A stretch of DNA of 64,000 bases from SAR86 cluster bacterium (GTDB taxonomy: Bacteria; Pseudomonadota; Gammaproteobacteria; Pseudomonadales; Pseudohongiellaceae): positions 15,393-79,392 of the forward strand of contig NVVJ01000002.1 of assembly GCA_002402175.1 (NCBI GenBank). Direction: 5' to 3'. Shown piece by piece: positions 36,817-47,613 of this stretch (position 1 is its first letter; every line of letters starts with the position of its first letter). The notes beneath the pieces are model-generated. The model had not been told where the DNA came from. It did no database searches and saw nothing but the letters and a program-made list of their open reading frames with translations. Both the position numbers and the translations under genes were made by a program.

Positions 36817-37959
36817 TCAGGAGATATTAAAGCCCAGAACATTAAGATTTTTTTGCTGCTTCTCTGTGAGTTCATGGGAGTTTAAGATTATGGCCTTAAA
36901 CTCCCGACGAGAAAGTAATTGCTGGCGAATCTGATCAAACACTCTTTCGCCAACACCCTCTGAAACCGCATGCTTGAAATTTTGGCTTATTTCCTCCAAA
37001 GGAAAAGCATTAAGCAATACATTCCAAGCGTGCTCCGTGCTTTCCTCTTTGACATCAAGCGGCAACATTTCTTGTTCAGTTTTGTATATTGTAATAGTGT
37101 CCGTTAAATTAAAATGAGTTAGAAACCCCTGCCTTAGAAGTTCTGTTGCAGAAAATTTGGCTTCCTGACTATAACCGGCTATATGTGGTGTAGCTATATC
37201 TACTGCTTCAACAATATGCCTGTCTACTTTAGGCTCTCCCTTCCAAACATCGAATACAAAACTCACATCGCTGCGTTGTTTCATGAATTCACTCAATGCA
37301 TTTTCGTTTACCACTTCGCCCCTACAGGCGTTAATAAACAAAGCGCCATGTTTTAGCAGCTGCAACTGACTAGCCCCGATCATATTTACTGTCGAGTAAG
37401 AACCAGTTCGGTTAAGAGGAACATGAAGTGAAATCACATCACACTGCAATGTCTCTTCGAGTGTGTGATAACGGATATTAGTCTGATCATAGTCTAATAA
37501 CTGCTGTTGCGCTAAAGGCGGGTCGCAGAGCCGATTCCGAATACCTAGCGCATCCAGCTTTAAGGAAAATAGACCTCCTACTTTGCCGGCCCCTACTATG
37601 CCCACTTCGCAGGTTTCAACATTCAACCCTTTATTAATCACGGCAAAAGCAAGTGCAGAGAAACAATAGTCCACGACAGCATTTGCATTACTGCCTTTGG
37701 CGTCAGCGAAGAATATTTTTCTATTTTCTAAATACTCAAGATCAATATGATCTGTGCCGCTTGTCGCCGTCCCCACAAACTTCACCTTGCTTCCCGCAAG
37801 CAACTCTTCATTGACCCTGGTTATTGAACGCACTAATAGAACGTCAATATCGCGCAAGTCTTTGCGAGTGATTTCTCGTCCGTCGAGTAATATTAGATCA
37901 CCGAACTGCGCAAAGGTGTTTTCCACAGACAGGATGTTTTTATCAGCCAGGATTTTCAT
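36817..37959 (-). CDS. pdxB: 4-phosphoerythronate dehydrogenase PdxB
   Basis: 380 aa. It oxidises 4-phospho-D-erythronate in the pyridoxal-phosphate synthesis route. It begins MKILADKNILSVENTFAQFG, typical of PdxB, and has the NAD-binding loop VGIVGAGKVGGLFSLKLD, substrate/catalytic positions LFINACRGEVVNE (Arg) and TPHIAGYSQEAK (His), and a C-terminal PdxB dimerisation extension of about 90 residues that other 2-hydroxyacid dehydrogenases lack. The ATG overlaps the stop of the xni-like gene (TAATG), indicating translational coupling. Confidence 0.95.
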   Translation of the reverse strand: MKILADKNILSVENTFAQFGDLILLDGREITRKDLRDIDVLLVRSITRVNEELLAGSKVKFVGTATSGTDHIDLEYLENRKIFFADAKGSNANAVVDYCFSALAFAVINKGLNVETCEVGIVGAGKVGGLFSLKLDALGIRNRLCDPPLAQQQLLDYDQTNIRYHTLEETLQCDVISLHVPLNRTGSYSTVNMIGASQLQLLKHGALFINACRGEVVNENALSEFMKQRSDVSFVFDVWKGEPKVDRHIVEAVDIATPHIAGYSQEAKFSATELLRQGFLTHFNLTDTITIYKTEQEMLPLDVKEESTEHAWNVLLNAFPLEEISQNFKHAVSEGVGERVFDQIRQQLLSRREFKAIILNSHELTEKQQKNLNVLGFNIS

Positions 37960-38906
37960 TAAGTACGTTTTGCAAGCGACAGCAAATAGTCTTTGTCGTT
38001 GTTAGTAAATTTGTATTTGAAAAGAAACTCCTCAAAAGAAGGCGAATCAATAGCATAGGGTTTCAGCGAACTGGGTAGCGCATTGGTAAAACCTTCGCCC
38101 TCATCACTAGCATCACAAACAATTGTTGCGAGGGTTTTACTTAATTTTGCCAGCTCATGATGCTCTTCAAGTACCGCAGCCAGTCGGCTTGCACCACGCA
38201 GTGAAAGTCCGGAAATCGACTCCAGGTTTTGATACACACCTTCCAATGTATGATAATTCTTTAATAGCTCCTTTGCCTTAACTGGCCCAACACCTGGCAC
38301 GCCAGTTATGCAATCAACAGAATCCCCAACCAGGCCGAGATAGTCAGGAAACTGTTCCGGTGCGACGCCATATTCATTTTGTATATCTGCCCGGTAACGC
38401 TTTCGATTGCCACTGTAGTCCCAAAGGCTATCGTTTTTGCTTTTCAGCAACTGAGCGAGATCTTTGTCTCTGGAAACAATGCAGACTGCAATGTCCTGCT
38501 CACTAAATTCAACCATTCGAGAACTGAGTGTTCCGATAATATCGTCCGCTTCATATTTTTTACTAGAATAAGCAGCCAAACCAAGAATTCGACAAATTTC
38601 TGCACAAGCGCCAAGTTGCATGGCCAAGTTTTCATCGGGTAATTCTCTATTTGATTTGTACTGCGCACATAATTCATGGCGAAAACCGCAGAACAGGCTC
38701 TCATCCATTGCTATTCCAATTCTTTCAGGCTTAACTCTTCTCAAGAATTGAAACAGGAACTGAGTAAATCCATACACGGCGCTTAGCTCTTCACCCTCCT
38801 CACTAAAGCATTCGACGTTAGGCGAAAAATGAGACTGGAAAATATAGATTGATGCATCTATAAGGTAAAAAGCCTGAGGCGCTGGTAATTGATCCGACAA
38901 TTTCAT
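37959..38906 (-). CDS. Xni/ExoIX-like 5' nuclease (flap endonuclease family)
   Basis: 315 aa from ATG 38906 (a GTG at 38909 would add one residue). It belongs to the family of the 5' nuclease domain of DNA polymerase I: YLIDASIYIFQSHF at the start (first metal Asp), VKPERIGIAMDES, RHELCAQYKSNREL, KKYEADDIIGTLS (metal cluster), VSRDKDLAQLL (metal cluster) and the helix-three-turn-helix DCITGVPGVGPVKAKELL. It is longer than E. coli Xni (about 250 aa) and has no polymerase domain. It could be named Xni or simply a 5'-3' exonuclease. It sits in the ttcA-yheU-tusA-xni-pdxB run. Confidence 0.85.
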   Translation of the reverse strand: MKLSDQLPAPQAFYLIDASIYIFQSHFSPNVECFSEEGEELSAVYGFTQFLFQFLRRVKPERIGIAMDESLFCGFRHELCAQYKSNRELPDENLAMQLGACAEICRILGLAAYSSKKYEADDIIGTLSSRMVEFSEQDIAVCIVSRDKDLAQLLKSKNDSLWDYSGNRKRYRADIQNEYGVAPEQFPDYLGLVGDSVDCITGVPGVGPVKAKELLKNYHTLEGVYQNLESISGLSLRGASRLAAVLEEHHELAKLSKTLATIVCDASDEGEGFTNALPSSLKPYAIDSPSFEEFLFKYKFTNNDKDYLLSLAKRT

Positions 38907-38953
38907 CACGCCTTAAACTAGTGAGTGAATACACCGCTGATTGAGTTCGAATT

Positions 38954-39229
38954 TCATGATTCAGATTTGCGAATAAGGTAGTGATACTTACCATTGTGCT
39001 CTGTAGTTTTAAGCAGCTCGTGGCCTAAAAAAAGACAAAACTTCGGCACATCGCGAGTGGTTGAAGGGTCGGTTGCAGTTAATTGCAACAAATCTCCATT
39101 TTCCATATCTCTTATTTTATTGTGCAACAACATTACTGGCTCGGGGCAAAACAAACCACTGGCGTCCAGCTCTACGCAATCACTAGCAGAAAACTTAATA
39201 TCGGCTTCTTTATTTACGCTGTCTGACAT
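38954..39229 (-). CDS. tusA: TusA-family sulfur carrier
   Basis: 91 aa. TusA proteins carry persulfide sulfur from the cysteine desulfurase IscS, mainly for 2-thiouridine in tRNA. The signature is [20 protein letters not shown], with the CPxP motif holding the sulfur-accepting cysteine. The rest ([20 protein letters not shown]) forms the usual beta-alpha sandwich. It lies between yheU and the xni-like gene on the minus strand; close by is ttcA, another tRNA thiolation gene. Confidence 0.9.
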   Translation of the reverse strand: MSDSVNKEADIKFSASDCVELDASGLFCPEPVMLLHNKIRDMENGDLLQLTATDPSTTRDVPKFCLFLGHELLKTTEHNGKYHYLIRKSES

Positions 39230-39289
39230 TGACCGGGTTCGTTTCCTGAGTGGAGAGAGTGAGAAGATATTCTACATTCGTTAATTTGT

Positions 39290-39499
39290 TCAACTTGATT
39301 TGGCATGTAGATGGCAGGTTTGAGTTTCGGAATCATAATTAATCACAATCTCACCCCGCTTTAGTTGCATTTTTACCTGCTCAGTTTTTTGCACTAAAGA
39401 ATACTCTTGTTCGCCATAATCGGTTCCCTCTCGAGTGATAAACTCTTCGATTATCGCGTCCAGCGCATCAGTAGAAATTTCAGTGAAGGGTATTTCCAT
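39290..39499 (-). CDS. yheU: YheU family (UPF0270) protein
   Basis: 69 aa, no signal peptide. It follows E. coli YheU position by position: IPFTEISTDALDAIIEEF, then REGTDYGEQEYSLVQKTEQV, where REGTDYGE is the family hallmark, and KMQLKRGEIVINYDSE. The function is not known to me. It lies 5 bp downstream of ttcA and 60 bp upstream of tusA, so it belongs to the same operon. Confidence 0.9.
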   Translation of the reverse strand: MEIPFTEISTDALDAIIEEFITREGTDYGEQEYSLVQKTEQVKMQLKRGEIVINYDSETQTCHLHAKSS

Positions 39500-39504
39500 G
39501 GAAG

Positions 39505-40350
39505 CTACACCAACTCCAGCAAATCCAGAGGGGCTTTTTGTTTACTACCCACTCTTAGTTCAGAAAAAGGAAAGAGGCTGGTATCCGCAAGCTGCGACAG
39601 AGAAACATTCGAAATACTGCGAAAAATTGTCTCCACACGACCCGGATGAAGCTTATCCCAACCTTGCAGCATTTCCTTAATTACCTGCCGTTGTAGATTG
39701 TCCTGAGAGCCACAAAGGTTGCAGGGGATTATAGGAAAATCACATAATTGTGCATAACGTGAAATCTCCTTTTCCTTGCAATAAGCCATCGGGCGGATAA
39801 CTACATTCCTCTTGTCATCGCTAAGTAACTTAGGTGGCATAGCTTTTAGTTTTCCACCGTAAAACATATTTAGAAACAGAGTTTCGACAATATCGTCCCG
39901 GTGATGACCAAGGGCAATTTTGCTAGCACCAATAGAGTCCGCATAGTTGTAGAGAATTCCGCGTCGCAATCTGGAGCAAAGCCCGCAGAAGGTCTTACCC
40001 TCTTCTATTTTATCTGTAACTATTGAGTAGGTGTCCTGCTCAATAATTTTATACTCAACACCAAGGTTAGTAAGATATTCAGGTAGTACATGCTCAGGGA
40101 AGTCAGGCTGCTTCTGATCAAGGTTTACCGCATGAATTTTAAAACTAATGGGCGCATGCCTTTGTAAACTTAACAGTATGTCTAGCATTGCATAGGAATC
40201 CTTTCCCCCGGAAAGGCACACCATAATCAAATCGCCGTCTTCGATCATATTATAATCGGCGATAGCACGACCTACGTCTCGACGTAAATTCTTACGACTT
40301 CGATTTAGTGTCAAACTGTCTTTTGTTTTAGCTTTAATTTTAGGCTGCAT
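39505..40350 (-). CDS. ttcA: tRNA 2-thiocytidine(32) synthetase TtcA
   Basis: 281 aa from ATG 40350; an in-frame TTG at 40371 would add 7 residues, without a better ribosome-binding site. TtcA adds sulfur to cytidine 32 of certain tRNAs using ATP and an iron-sulfur cluster. The PP-loop is [18 protein letters not shown], the cluster cysteines include [14 protein letters not shown] and [10 protein letters not shown], and [20 protein letters not shown] is typical. It begins 31 bp after the end of fadA and is followed by yheU after 5 bp. Confidence 0.95.
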   Translation of the reverse strand: MQPKIKAKTKDSLTLNRSRKNLRRDVGRAIADYNMIEDGDLIMVCLSGGKDSYAMLDILLSLQRHAPISFKIHAVNLDQKQPDFPEHVLPEYLTNLGVEYKIIEQDTYSIVTDKIEEGKTFCGLCSRLRRGILYNYADSIGASKIALGHHRDDIVETLFLNMFYGGKLKAMPPKLLSDDKRNVVIRPMAYCKEKEISRYAQLCDFPIIPCNLCGSQDNLQRQVIKEMLQGWDKLHPGRVETIFRSISNVSLSQLADTSLFPFSELRVGSKQKAPLDLLELV

Positions 40351-40380
40351 GTTAATAGTCGCACTAGACAAGCTGGCTAG

Positions 40381-41571
<1,191 letters not shown>

Positions 41572-41646
41572 CTAAATAACTGTAATAATAAAAAACGAAA
41601 TAGTAAAACCTGATCACTAAAAACTAATAACTAACTACAATATAGC

Positions 41647-43788
41647 TTATTTGTAGTAAGTCTCGTTCTTCGCCGCCATTGCTCGCATAGTGTCGGTCGG
41701 GTGATAAATCGCTCCTAAGTCCGCATATTTGTCGGCTATATCGCAAAATTTCGACAGACCAATACTGTCGGCGTAGCGCAGAGCTCCGCCGCGGAATGGC
41801 GGATAACCCAGGCCTAGTATTAAGCCCATATCAGCCTCAATTGCCGTTTCAACAATTCCGTCTTCCAGGCAACGGGCGGTTTCAAGACATAAGGCAACCA
41901 TCATTCTTTCTACAATTTCCTGATCTTCGAATTCTTTTTCCTGTACCTGGGAAGAAGCAACTAACGATTCAATGGCCGGATTGTGTAATTTCCTCGGCTT
42001 ACCTCTCTTGTCTGGCTCATACAAATAAAACCCACTTCCGGTTTTCTGCCCGAGGCTTTTCTGTTCATATAATTTATCTATTAAGCTTTCAAAGCCTAGA
42101 GACATTCTCTCAAAACCCTCGGCCATTACATCCTGACAATGAAAGGCGGTGTCCAGCCCTACCACATCGAGCAGATAAGCTGGCCCCATGGGCCAACCAA
42201 ACTTCTCCATGGCTTTATCGATTTGCTTAAAATCGGCGCCATCATGAATCAGGCGCGAAAACGCACCAAAGTACGGAAATAATATTCTGTTCACCAAAAA
42301 GCCAGGACAGTTGTTAACAACAATTGGGGTTTTTCCCATTTTCTTGGCAAGGGCAACGGTTGTGGCAATTGTTTCATCGCTGCTGTGCTCTCCGCGAATA
42401 ATTTCCACCAATGGCATAACCGGCACTGGATTAAAAAAGTGCATGCCGCAGAATTTCTCAGGCCTTTCTAGTGCGGTAGCCAGCTCGTCTATTGATATCG
42501 TCGAGGTATTGGAAGCAATTATGGCATTCTCGTTTACCAGCCCTTCAAGCTCACTTAGCACTGCTTTTTTAATGGATGGGTTTTCTATTACCGCTTCCAC
42601 AACGATGTCTACCTTATCAATGCCATCGTAGCTAAGTGTTGGCTTGATACTGGATAAAATAGAAAACATTTTCTCGCTATCTATTTTGCCGCGAGCCATT
42701 TTCTTTCCTAGCAGTTTTTTCACTTCACTCATGCCCAGATCTATTCCTTCCTGGGAAATGTCTTTCATCAAAATTGGCGTGCCTTTAAGGGCTGACTGAT
42801 AAGCTATGCCACCGCCCATAATGCCCGCACCTAAAACTGCAGCGGAAGTAATGTTGTTCGCTTTTGCAAATTGCTTTTTGGCTTTACCACCAAGAAATTG
42901 ATCGTTAAGAAACATCTGCACTAAATTTGCTGCTGTCTCTGAACTTGCAAGCTTCATAAAACTCTGATGCTCTAACTGTAACGCACCAGCACGATCCAGA
43001 GTCGCCGCCTTAAACATGGTTTTTACGGCCGTGACTGGCGCTGGATAATTAGCGCCAGCTTTCGCAGCCACCATGCCTATGGCTGTTTCATAAGCTACAT
43101 TAAGCTCGATAGGTGTAAGCGTTAGCGGTGATTTTTTCCTGGACCTAATTTCTTTATAATCCAATTTTCCTTGATGGCATTGCTCAATTATTTTTTCTGC
43201 TGCATCAATTAATAAGTCATCATTTACGATAGCGTCCAGCGCACCTTCCGCGAATGCCTGCTTCGCTTTAATGTGCGACCCGCTACTTATCCAAAGGTTT
43301 GCATTGTCGGCACCAATAAGCCGAGGCATTCTAACCGTGCCTCCAAACCCAGGCAAAATACCTAATTTTACTTCAGGAAAACCAAGCACTGCGTTTTCGG
43401 TCGCAACACGGTAGTCGGTTGATATTGCAACTTCCATACCCCCGCCCAATGCTATTCCGTTAATAGCAGTCACCGAAGGAACTGGCAAATCTTCTATATC
43501 TGAAAATATCTTGTTAACTTCTTCAAGCCATTCAAGAATTTTCTGCTCACCCTCATCGAACTTCGCGGCAAACTCAGTGATGTCCGCTCCAACAATAAAT
43601 GTAGACTTGGCACTAGAGATTATAAGTCCTGATATATCCGCTGCTTGAAGAACAGCAACGGCTGCCTTTAATTCACCCAGGGTTTTTTGATCAAATTTAT
43701 TTACCGATGAATCTTGTAGATCGAAGACCAAATGCGCAGTGCCTGAAGGCAATACATCGACACTTAGTGCCTTGCCTGTATATATCAT
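41647..43788 (-). CDS. fadB: Fatty acid oxidation complex subunit alpha FadB
   Basis: 713 aa from ATG 43788, which has GGAG 6 nt upstream and begins MIYTGKALSVDVLPSGTAHL like Pseudomonas FadB; the frame is open to 43875, but the extra 29 residues do not fit. FadB combines enoyl-CoA hydratase (N-terminal; INGIALGGGMEVAI and FPEVKLGILPGFGGTVR with the two catalytic Glu) and 3-hydroxyacyl-CoA dehydrogenase (NAD loop VLGAGIMGGGIAYQSA near residue 320; CGMHFFNPVPVMPLVEI). It heads the fadBA transcript and probably also the downstream ttcA-to-pdxB genes. I could not find a clear FadR or PsrA site upstream. Confidence 0.97.
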   Translation of the reverse strand: MIYTGKALSVDVLPSGTAHLVFDLQDSSVNKFDQKTLGELKAAVAVLQAADISGLIISSAKSTFIVGADITEFAAKFDEGEQKILEWLEEVNKIFSDIEDLPVPSVTAINGIALGGGMEVAISTDYRVATENAVLGFPEVKLGILPGFGGTVRMPRLIGADNANLWISSGSHIKAKQAFAEGALDAIVNDDLLIDAAEKIIEQCHQGKLDYKEIRSRKKSPLTLTPIELNVAYETAIGMVAAKAGANYPAPVTAVKTMFKAATLDRAGALQLEHQSFMKLASSETAANLVQMFLNDQFLGGKAKKQFAKANNITSAAVLGAGIMGGGIAYQSALKGTPILMKDISQEGIDLGMSEVKKLLGKKMARGKIDSEKMFSILSSIKPTLSYDGIDKVDIVVEAVIENPSIKKAVLSELEGLVNENAIIASNTSTISIDELATALERPEKFCGMHFFNPVPVMPLVEIIRGEHSSDETIATTVALAKKMGKTPIVVNNCPGFLVNRILFPYFGAFSRLIHDGADFKQIDKAMEKFGWPMGPAYLLDVVGLDTAFHCQDVMAEGFERMSLGFESLIDKLYEQKSLGQKTGSGFYLYEPDKRGKPRKLHNPAIESLVASSQVQEKEFEDQEIVERMMVALCLETARCLEDGIVETAIEADMGLILGLGYPPFRGGALRYADSIGLSKFCDIADKYADLGAIYHPTDTMRAMAAKNETYYK

Positions 43789-43976
43789 ATCTCGCTCCAA
43801 ACTGTGATGAGCCCGAATCACCGGCCCTGAACCGCTCATTATAACGTTGCCGGCACTAGATAAGAAGCCGATCATCGCTTAAGTGTGCGTTATCAAATAT
43901 GGGTTATCATTCATCAATGATTATCAAAGATTATAGGCGCGCGCCAACATCCACTCGAGTAGGCAACAGTGGCTTT

Positions 43977-45035
43977 ATGTACGCTATACCCATTAATCCT
44001 CTATCTTTCCTGCTGTTTGTATCTAGCCTTGTATTTGCATTGCTGCCTGAGCCCACCCAGGCCAATGAACATGGAGTCATTCTTCTTTATCATCACGTTG
44101 CAACCGACACACCTCCATCTACGTCAATATCACCCAGTGATTTTGAAGGTCATTTACAGTACTTAAAAGACCACAATTACAATGTTATTGCCCTGGATGT
44201 GATGATCCAGAGCCTGAAATCTGGCCAGGCGCTACCAGATAAGGCTGTTGCTATTACTTTTGATGACGGCTATAGCTCGATATACACAACGGCGTTTCCC
44301 TTATTGAAGTCATTTGACTACCCGTTTTCCCTATTCCTCAGCACTGGCCCCATCAACAATAACCAGACCAACTACATGAACTGGGATCAGGTACGGGAAA
44401 TGGCAAATGAAGGTGTATTGATAGGCAATCACATGGTCGAACACCCCTACATGCTTGAACGTACCGATGGAGAGTCTGAGCAGCAATGGTTAGGTAGGTT
44501 ACGTAATGAATTACTGGAAGCAGAAGAAACTATTCGCAATGAAACCGGGCAAACTCATCACTACTTAGCCTATCCGTATGGCGAGTACAATCCCGCGATA
44601 AAGCAAATGTTGTCGGAATTGAGCTTTGTGGGTCTGGCACAGAACTCTGGAGCAGTCGGGATCAATTCTGATTTTCTGGCATTACCGCGGTTTCCCCTGG
44701 CCAGCATATACGCCAATATCGAAACGGCTAGCACGAAGTTCTCTACGCTGTCTTTTAACATGAAACTGATTGAGCCATTATCGCCAGTAACATTAAATAG
44801 AAGCCCTAGAGTTACTCTTCAGTTTCAAGCAGGCAATTTTATACAATCGCAAATAGCATGTTTTGCTAATAGCAGGCCTATACCTATGACCTGGCTTGAT
44901 ATAGATGCTGGTATTTTGGAGCTTGCTCCCGAAGAAAAATTTACCGGTCGCCGTTGGCGCTATATATGCACCGCACCGGATTCAGGCTCTACTCGCTATT
45001 TTTGGAATTCAGTACAGTGGATAAACCTGAATTGA
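43977..45035 (+). CDS. Exported polysaccharide deacetylase (NodB fold)
   Basis: 352 aa from ATG 43977, which begins directly with a signal peptide (MYAIPINPLSFLLFVSSLVF, cleavage near TQA/NEH); earlier in-frame starts at 43899 and 43917 would put a basic stretch in front. The NodB core is clear: VILLYHHVA, AITFDDGYSSI (metal Asp), then NHMVEHPYM with the HxxxH metal histidines and YPYGEYNP. The C-terminal 120 residues are beta-rich with paired cysteines (IACFANSRP ... YICTAPDSG). It probably removes acetyl groups from an envelope or exopolysaccharide. It is divergent from fadB and convergent with the Bax-like gene. Confidence 0.88.
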   Translation: MYAIPINPLSFLLFVSSLVFALLPEPTQANEHGVILLYHHVATDTPPSTSISPSDFEGHLQYLKDHNYNVIALDVMIQSLKSGQALPDKAVAITFDDGYSSIYTTAFPLLKSFDYPFSLFLSTGPINNNQTNYMNWDQVREMANEGVLIGNHMVEHPYMLERTDGESEQQWLGRLRNELLEAEETIRNETGQTHHYLAYPYGEYNPAIKQMLSELSFVGLAQNSGAVGINSDFLALPRFPLASIYANIETASTKFSTLSFNMKLIEPLSPVTLNRSPRVTLQFQAGNFIQSQIACFANSRPIPMTWLDIDAGILELAPEEKFTGRRWRYICTAPDSGSTRYFWNSVQWINLN

Positions 45036-45072
45036 GATGACTAAATTGTCTACTGGGGTATAGCCAAGCCAT

Positions 45073-45909
45073 TCAACCTCTATCTCGACTACGCAATCGG
45101 TTCTGAATAATCAAAGTTTGCACTTCGTCAACATAATGGTCGCCACGTTGTGAGTAACGACCCAGGCCAAAAGCTAAAACCATAGAGTCCAGCTCTTGTT
45201 TTTGCTCACGCATATAAGCGCGCAGTTCGCGAAAATAGTCATATGCACGCTGACTGTTAATGTTTAGGAAATACGCCTCTACTGCGCTCTCAACTGAGGT
45301 AAAGCGCCTGACCTCGTGAGTGGCCCCACTAACTCGTTGTCGCGGCACTATTCCGCAGCCTTCCTCAAAACACCATTGACCAAAAACATTGTTGCCTTCT
45401 AACGTAAATCGAGATGTTCCCCAGGCGGACTCGTTTGCTGCCTGAGCCAATACTAATGAGACAGGAATCTGATCAACTCTTTTCAGTAATTCATCAACAA
45501 TTTCCTTGTCGCTATTTAATCCAGTTTCGACTCGATAAGTGCTAACAAGCTCTAGCAGCCAGCCTCGTTCACGAGCGCTCAATGCTACACCGGTATTAAC
45601 TATAGCGGCATAATTTAATAACTGCCTACGAGTATTCGCAAGGTCATTATTTTCAGCCAGAATGAAATCTTGTAGATAATCAAAAAACTGCTGCTTTTTT
45701 ACGTTCACATTAGGAATAGAAGCAAAGTCGGGAAACACAGCGATTGGATCAGCCTTGGGCGGAGCGGACACGACTACTCTGGCACTCGCTGCGTATTGCT
45801 GAACCAATAAAATCAACACAACCATAGCCACCGAAATGGCGGCCGCAAGCAAAAAGTCTAACTTACGCTTATTGTCTATTGCACCATTCACAGACATAGT
45901 TTTTGACAC
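45073..45909 (-). CDS. Bax-like N-acetylglucosaminidase (GH73-type) membrane protein
   Basis: 278 aa. One transmembrane segment near residues 17-38 (FLLAAAISVAMVVLILLV) places the rest in the periplasm. The glucosaminidase domain covers about 150-265, with the catalytic Glu in ALAQAANESAWGTSRF and the family stretch EGNNVFGQWCFEEGCGIVPR, then SVEAYFLNINSQRAYDYFR. This matches the Bax protein family, expected to cut peptidoglycan between sugars. Upstream of it, 45910-46257 (348 bp) contains no gene other than the tiny ORF described next. Confidence 0.85.
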   Translation of the reverse strand: MSKTMSVNGAIDNKRKLDFLLAAAISVAMVVLILLVQQYAASARVVVSAPPKADPIAVFPDFASIPNVNVKKQQFFDYLQDFILAENNDLANTRRQLLNYAAIVNTGVALSARERGWLLELVSTYRVETGLNSDKEIVDELLKRVDQIPVSLVLAQAANESAWGTSRFTLEGNNVFGQWCFEEGCGIVPRQRVSGATHEVRRFTSVESAVEAYFLNINSQRAYDYFRELRAYMREQKQELDSMVLAFGLGRYSQRGDHYVDEVQTLIIQNRLRSRDRG

Positions 45910-46090
45910 CTTGCATAGTAAAATAATTGCAAATTTACTAGTAAATAAAAATATTGCTTTATCGGTTTCAGCGCACTCTCACATGCAGAGTTAAATAACC
46001 GACACATGTCGCTGAATTATATCAAGTTACAGCAATAGGTATTATTACACTCATCTCATATGTGCTGCTTTAGGTAGATACTACTAAAAT

Positions 46091-46234
46091 TTGAGTAAAA
46101 CCTACATAGTATTTGGTCAGAAAAAAGAATGGCAAGATGGCACCCCAACAGTGAAAATTCACGGTGCAAGAGAGCATGAACATGGATGGCACGAATTAAT
46201 GACGCGCTTACGCGTTAAAAGAATGATCGGTTAA
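46091..46234 (+). CDS. Possible 47-aa small protein
   Basis: An open frame from TTG 46091 to TAA 46234 encodes a charged 47-residue peptide starting MSKTYIVFGQKKEWQDGTP and containing HGAREHEHGWHELMTRLR, with five histidines. The frame is closed immediately upstream (TAA at 46085), so TTG is the only start, and there is no good Shine-Dalgarno. The composition reads like real protein rather than random frame, but it could also be the remnant of a longer gene. I do not recognise it. Confidence 0.35.
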   Translation: MSKTYIVFGQKKEWQDGTPTVKIHGAREHEHGWHELMTRLRVKRMIG

Positions 46235-46257
46235 TATTTCAAGTTTCGCCGAAATTA

Positions 46258-46563
46258 TTACTCACTTCCTCCTCGGCAATTCGGGGACTCAGGCGTAGCC
46301 TGCTGTCGCTTTTTCCATTCTTCGGGCGTGTATAAATGCAAAGCCAGAGCATGCACACTGGATGCCAATTCGGCAGAAAGTATTTTATACACACGCTGAT
46401 GGCGTTTTACTGGTGATGTTTCTTTGAACTGTGTCGAGACCACAGTCAAATTAAAATGTGATTCAGTCGCCGGACCGCCATGCATGTGGCTTTCGTTTTC
46501 GATAATCAGCTCACCTGGCTGCAAGTCAGCCTCCAACTTCGAACGTAGTATATCTTCCATCAT
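46258..46563 (-). CDS. bolA: BolA family protein
   Basis: 101 aa from ATG 46563, with AGGT 8 nt upstream, aligning start to start with E. coli BolA; a GTG at 46605 would add 14 residues. BolA proteins work with monothiol glutaredoxins in iron-sulfur handling and affect cell shape under stress. The family pattern is clear: IIENESHMHGGPATESHFNL, VVSTQF, KRHQRVYKIL and SVHALALHLYTPEEW, with CRGG at the end as in BolA proper. It is divergent from the GTPase gene rbgA. Confidence 0.93.
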   Translation of the reverse strand: MMEDILRSKLEADLQPGELIIENESHMHGGPATESHFNLTVVSTQFKETSPVKRHQRVYKILSAELASSVHALALHLYTPEEWKKRQQATPESPNCRGGSE

Positions 46564-46702
46564 TACGGCTACCTGCTCTGTTTCAGATTTCACAATCAAT
46601 AACACCTGTGCACGTCAAGTATAGCGCAGATAGTTCTTTATATTTGGCGGTGGTGTTAATCCCCAAGCCTAGTTAAACTGTCGCCCTCACGGAGCTTCAT
46701 CA

Positions 46703-47536
46703 ATGGCCATTTCCTGGTATCCCGGACATATGCATAAAGCCAGTAAAGAACTGGTTAAAATTATGCGCGAAACACAGGCTGTAATTGAAGTCCTGGATGC
46801 ACGCATTCCCGAATCTAGCTGCAACCCTCTGCTGGCATCGATCAGGGAACAATTACCTTATATTCGTATATTGAACAAAGCAGACCTTGCAGACCCTGAT
46901 ATTACACATGCATGGCAGAAACATTTTGACAAAGAAGCTAACTGTGCCTGCTTAATCAACGGCCGAGACAAGCCCTTAAGCAAAGCCAGTCTCGTACAAG
47001 CTGCAAAACGCCTTATCAAGAAGACTGATGGCTCGAAGTTTTCAAAGGTGCAACTGGTAATTGAGGGAATACCTAATGTTGGCAAATCGAGCTTATTAAA
47101 CCAGCTAATGGATCGAAAAGTAGCCAGAACCGGCAATGAACCAGCCGTAACCCGGGGTCAACAGAGAGTAAAGCTGGATGACTCCTGGTATTTAATAGAC
47201 ACCCCCGGCATGCTCTGGCCAAAACTGGCCGACCAGGACAGTGCGTATCGTTTGGCTGTAACAGGCACAATACGCAGTACCGCCGTTCAGTCAGATGATG
47301 TAGCGTGGTTTCTCGCCGAACTCCTTCTTGAAAAATACCCCAGCCGACTTGCAGATCGCTATCGCCTAAACAATACCAACATCAAGACTGAGGAGCTGTT
47401 TGATCTCATTGCCAAATTAAGAGGGTCTCTACGCCGAGGTGGAGGAGCAGATATTAACAAAACCGCCGAAATACTACTAAACGACTTTCGCTCGGGTAAA
47501 CTAGGCAAATTCAGCCTGGAAACCCCACCACAATAA
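46703..47536 (+). CDS. rbgA: Ribosome biogenesis GTPase YlqF/RbgA-like
   Basis: 277 aa circularly permuted GTPase involved in late 50S assembly. The G motifs appear in permuted order: G4 ILNKADLAD near residue 53, then G1 GIPNVGKSSLLN, G2 region PAVTRGQQRVK, and G3 DTPGMLWPKL. It begins MAISWYPGHMHKASKELVK, where WYPGHMxKA is the family hallmark. Starts at ATG 46703, with GGAG upstream. It is followed by the M16C peptidase gene after 77 bp. Confidence 0.93.
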   Translation: MAISWYPGHMHKASKELVKIMRETQAVIEVLDARIPESSCNPLLASIREQLPYIRILNKADLADPDITHAWQKHFDKEANCACLINGRDKPLSKASLVQAAKRLIKKTDGSKFSKVQLVIEGIPNVGKSSLLNQLMDRKVARTGNEPAVTRGQQRVKLDDSWYLIDTPGMLWPKLADQDSAYRLAVTGTIRSTAVQSDDVAWFLAELLLEKYPSRLADRYRLNNTNIKTEELFDLIAKLRGSLRRGGGADINKTAEILLNDFRSGKLGKFSLETPPQ

Positions 47537-47613
47537 TTATTCAGACTATCAAAACTTAATAGCAATCAACATTCACAGCTAAACCGATCATTACGTATAA
47601 GGCATTAAATAGA

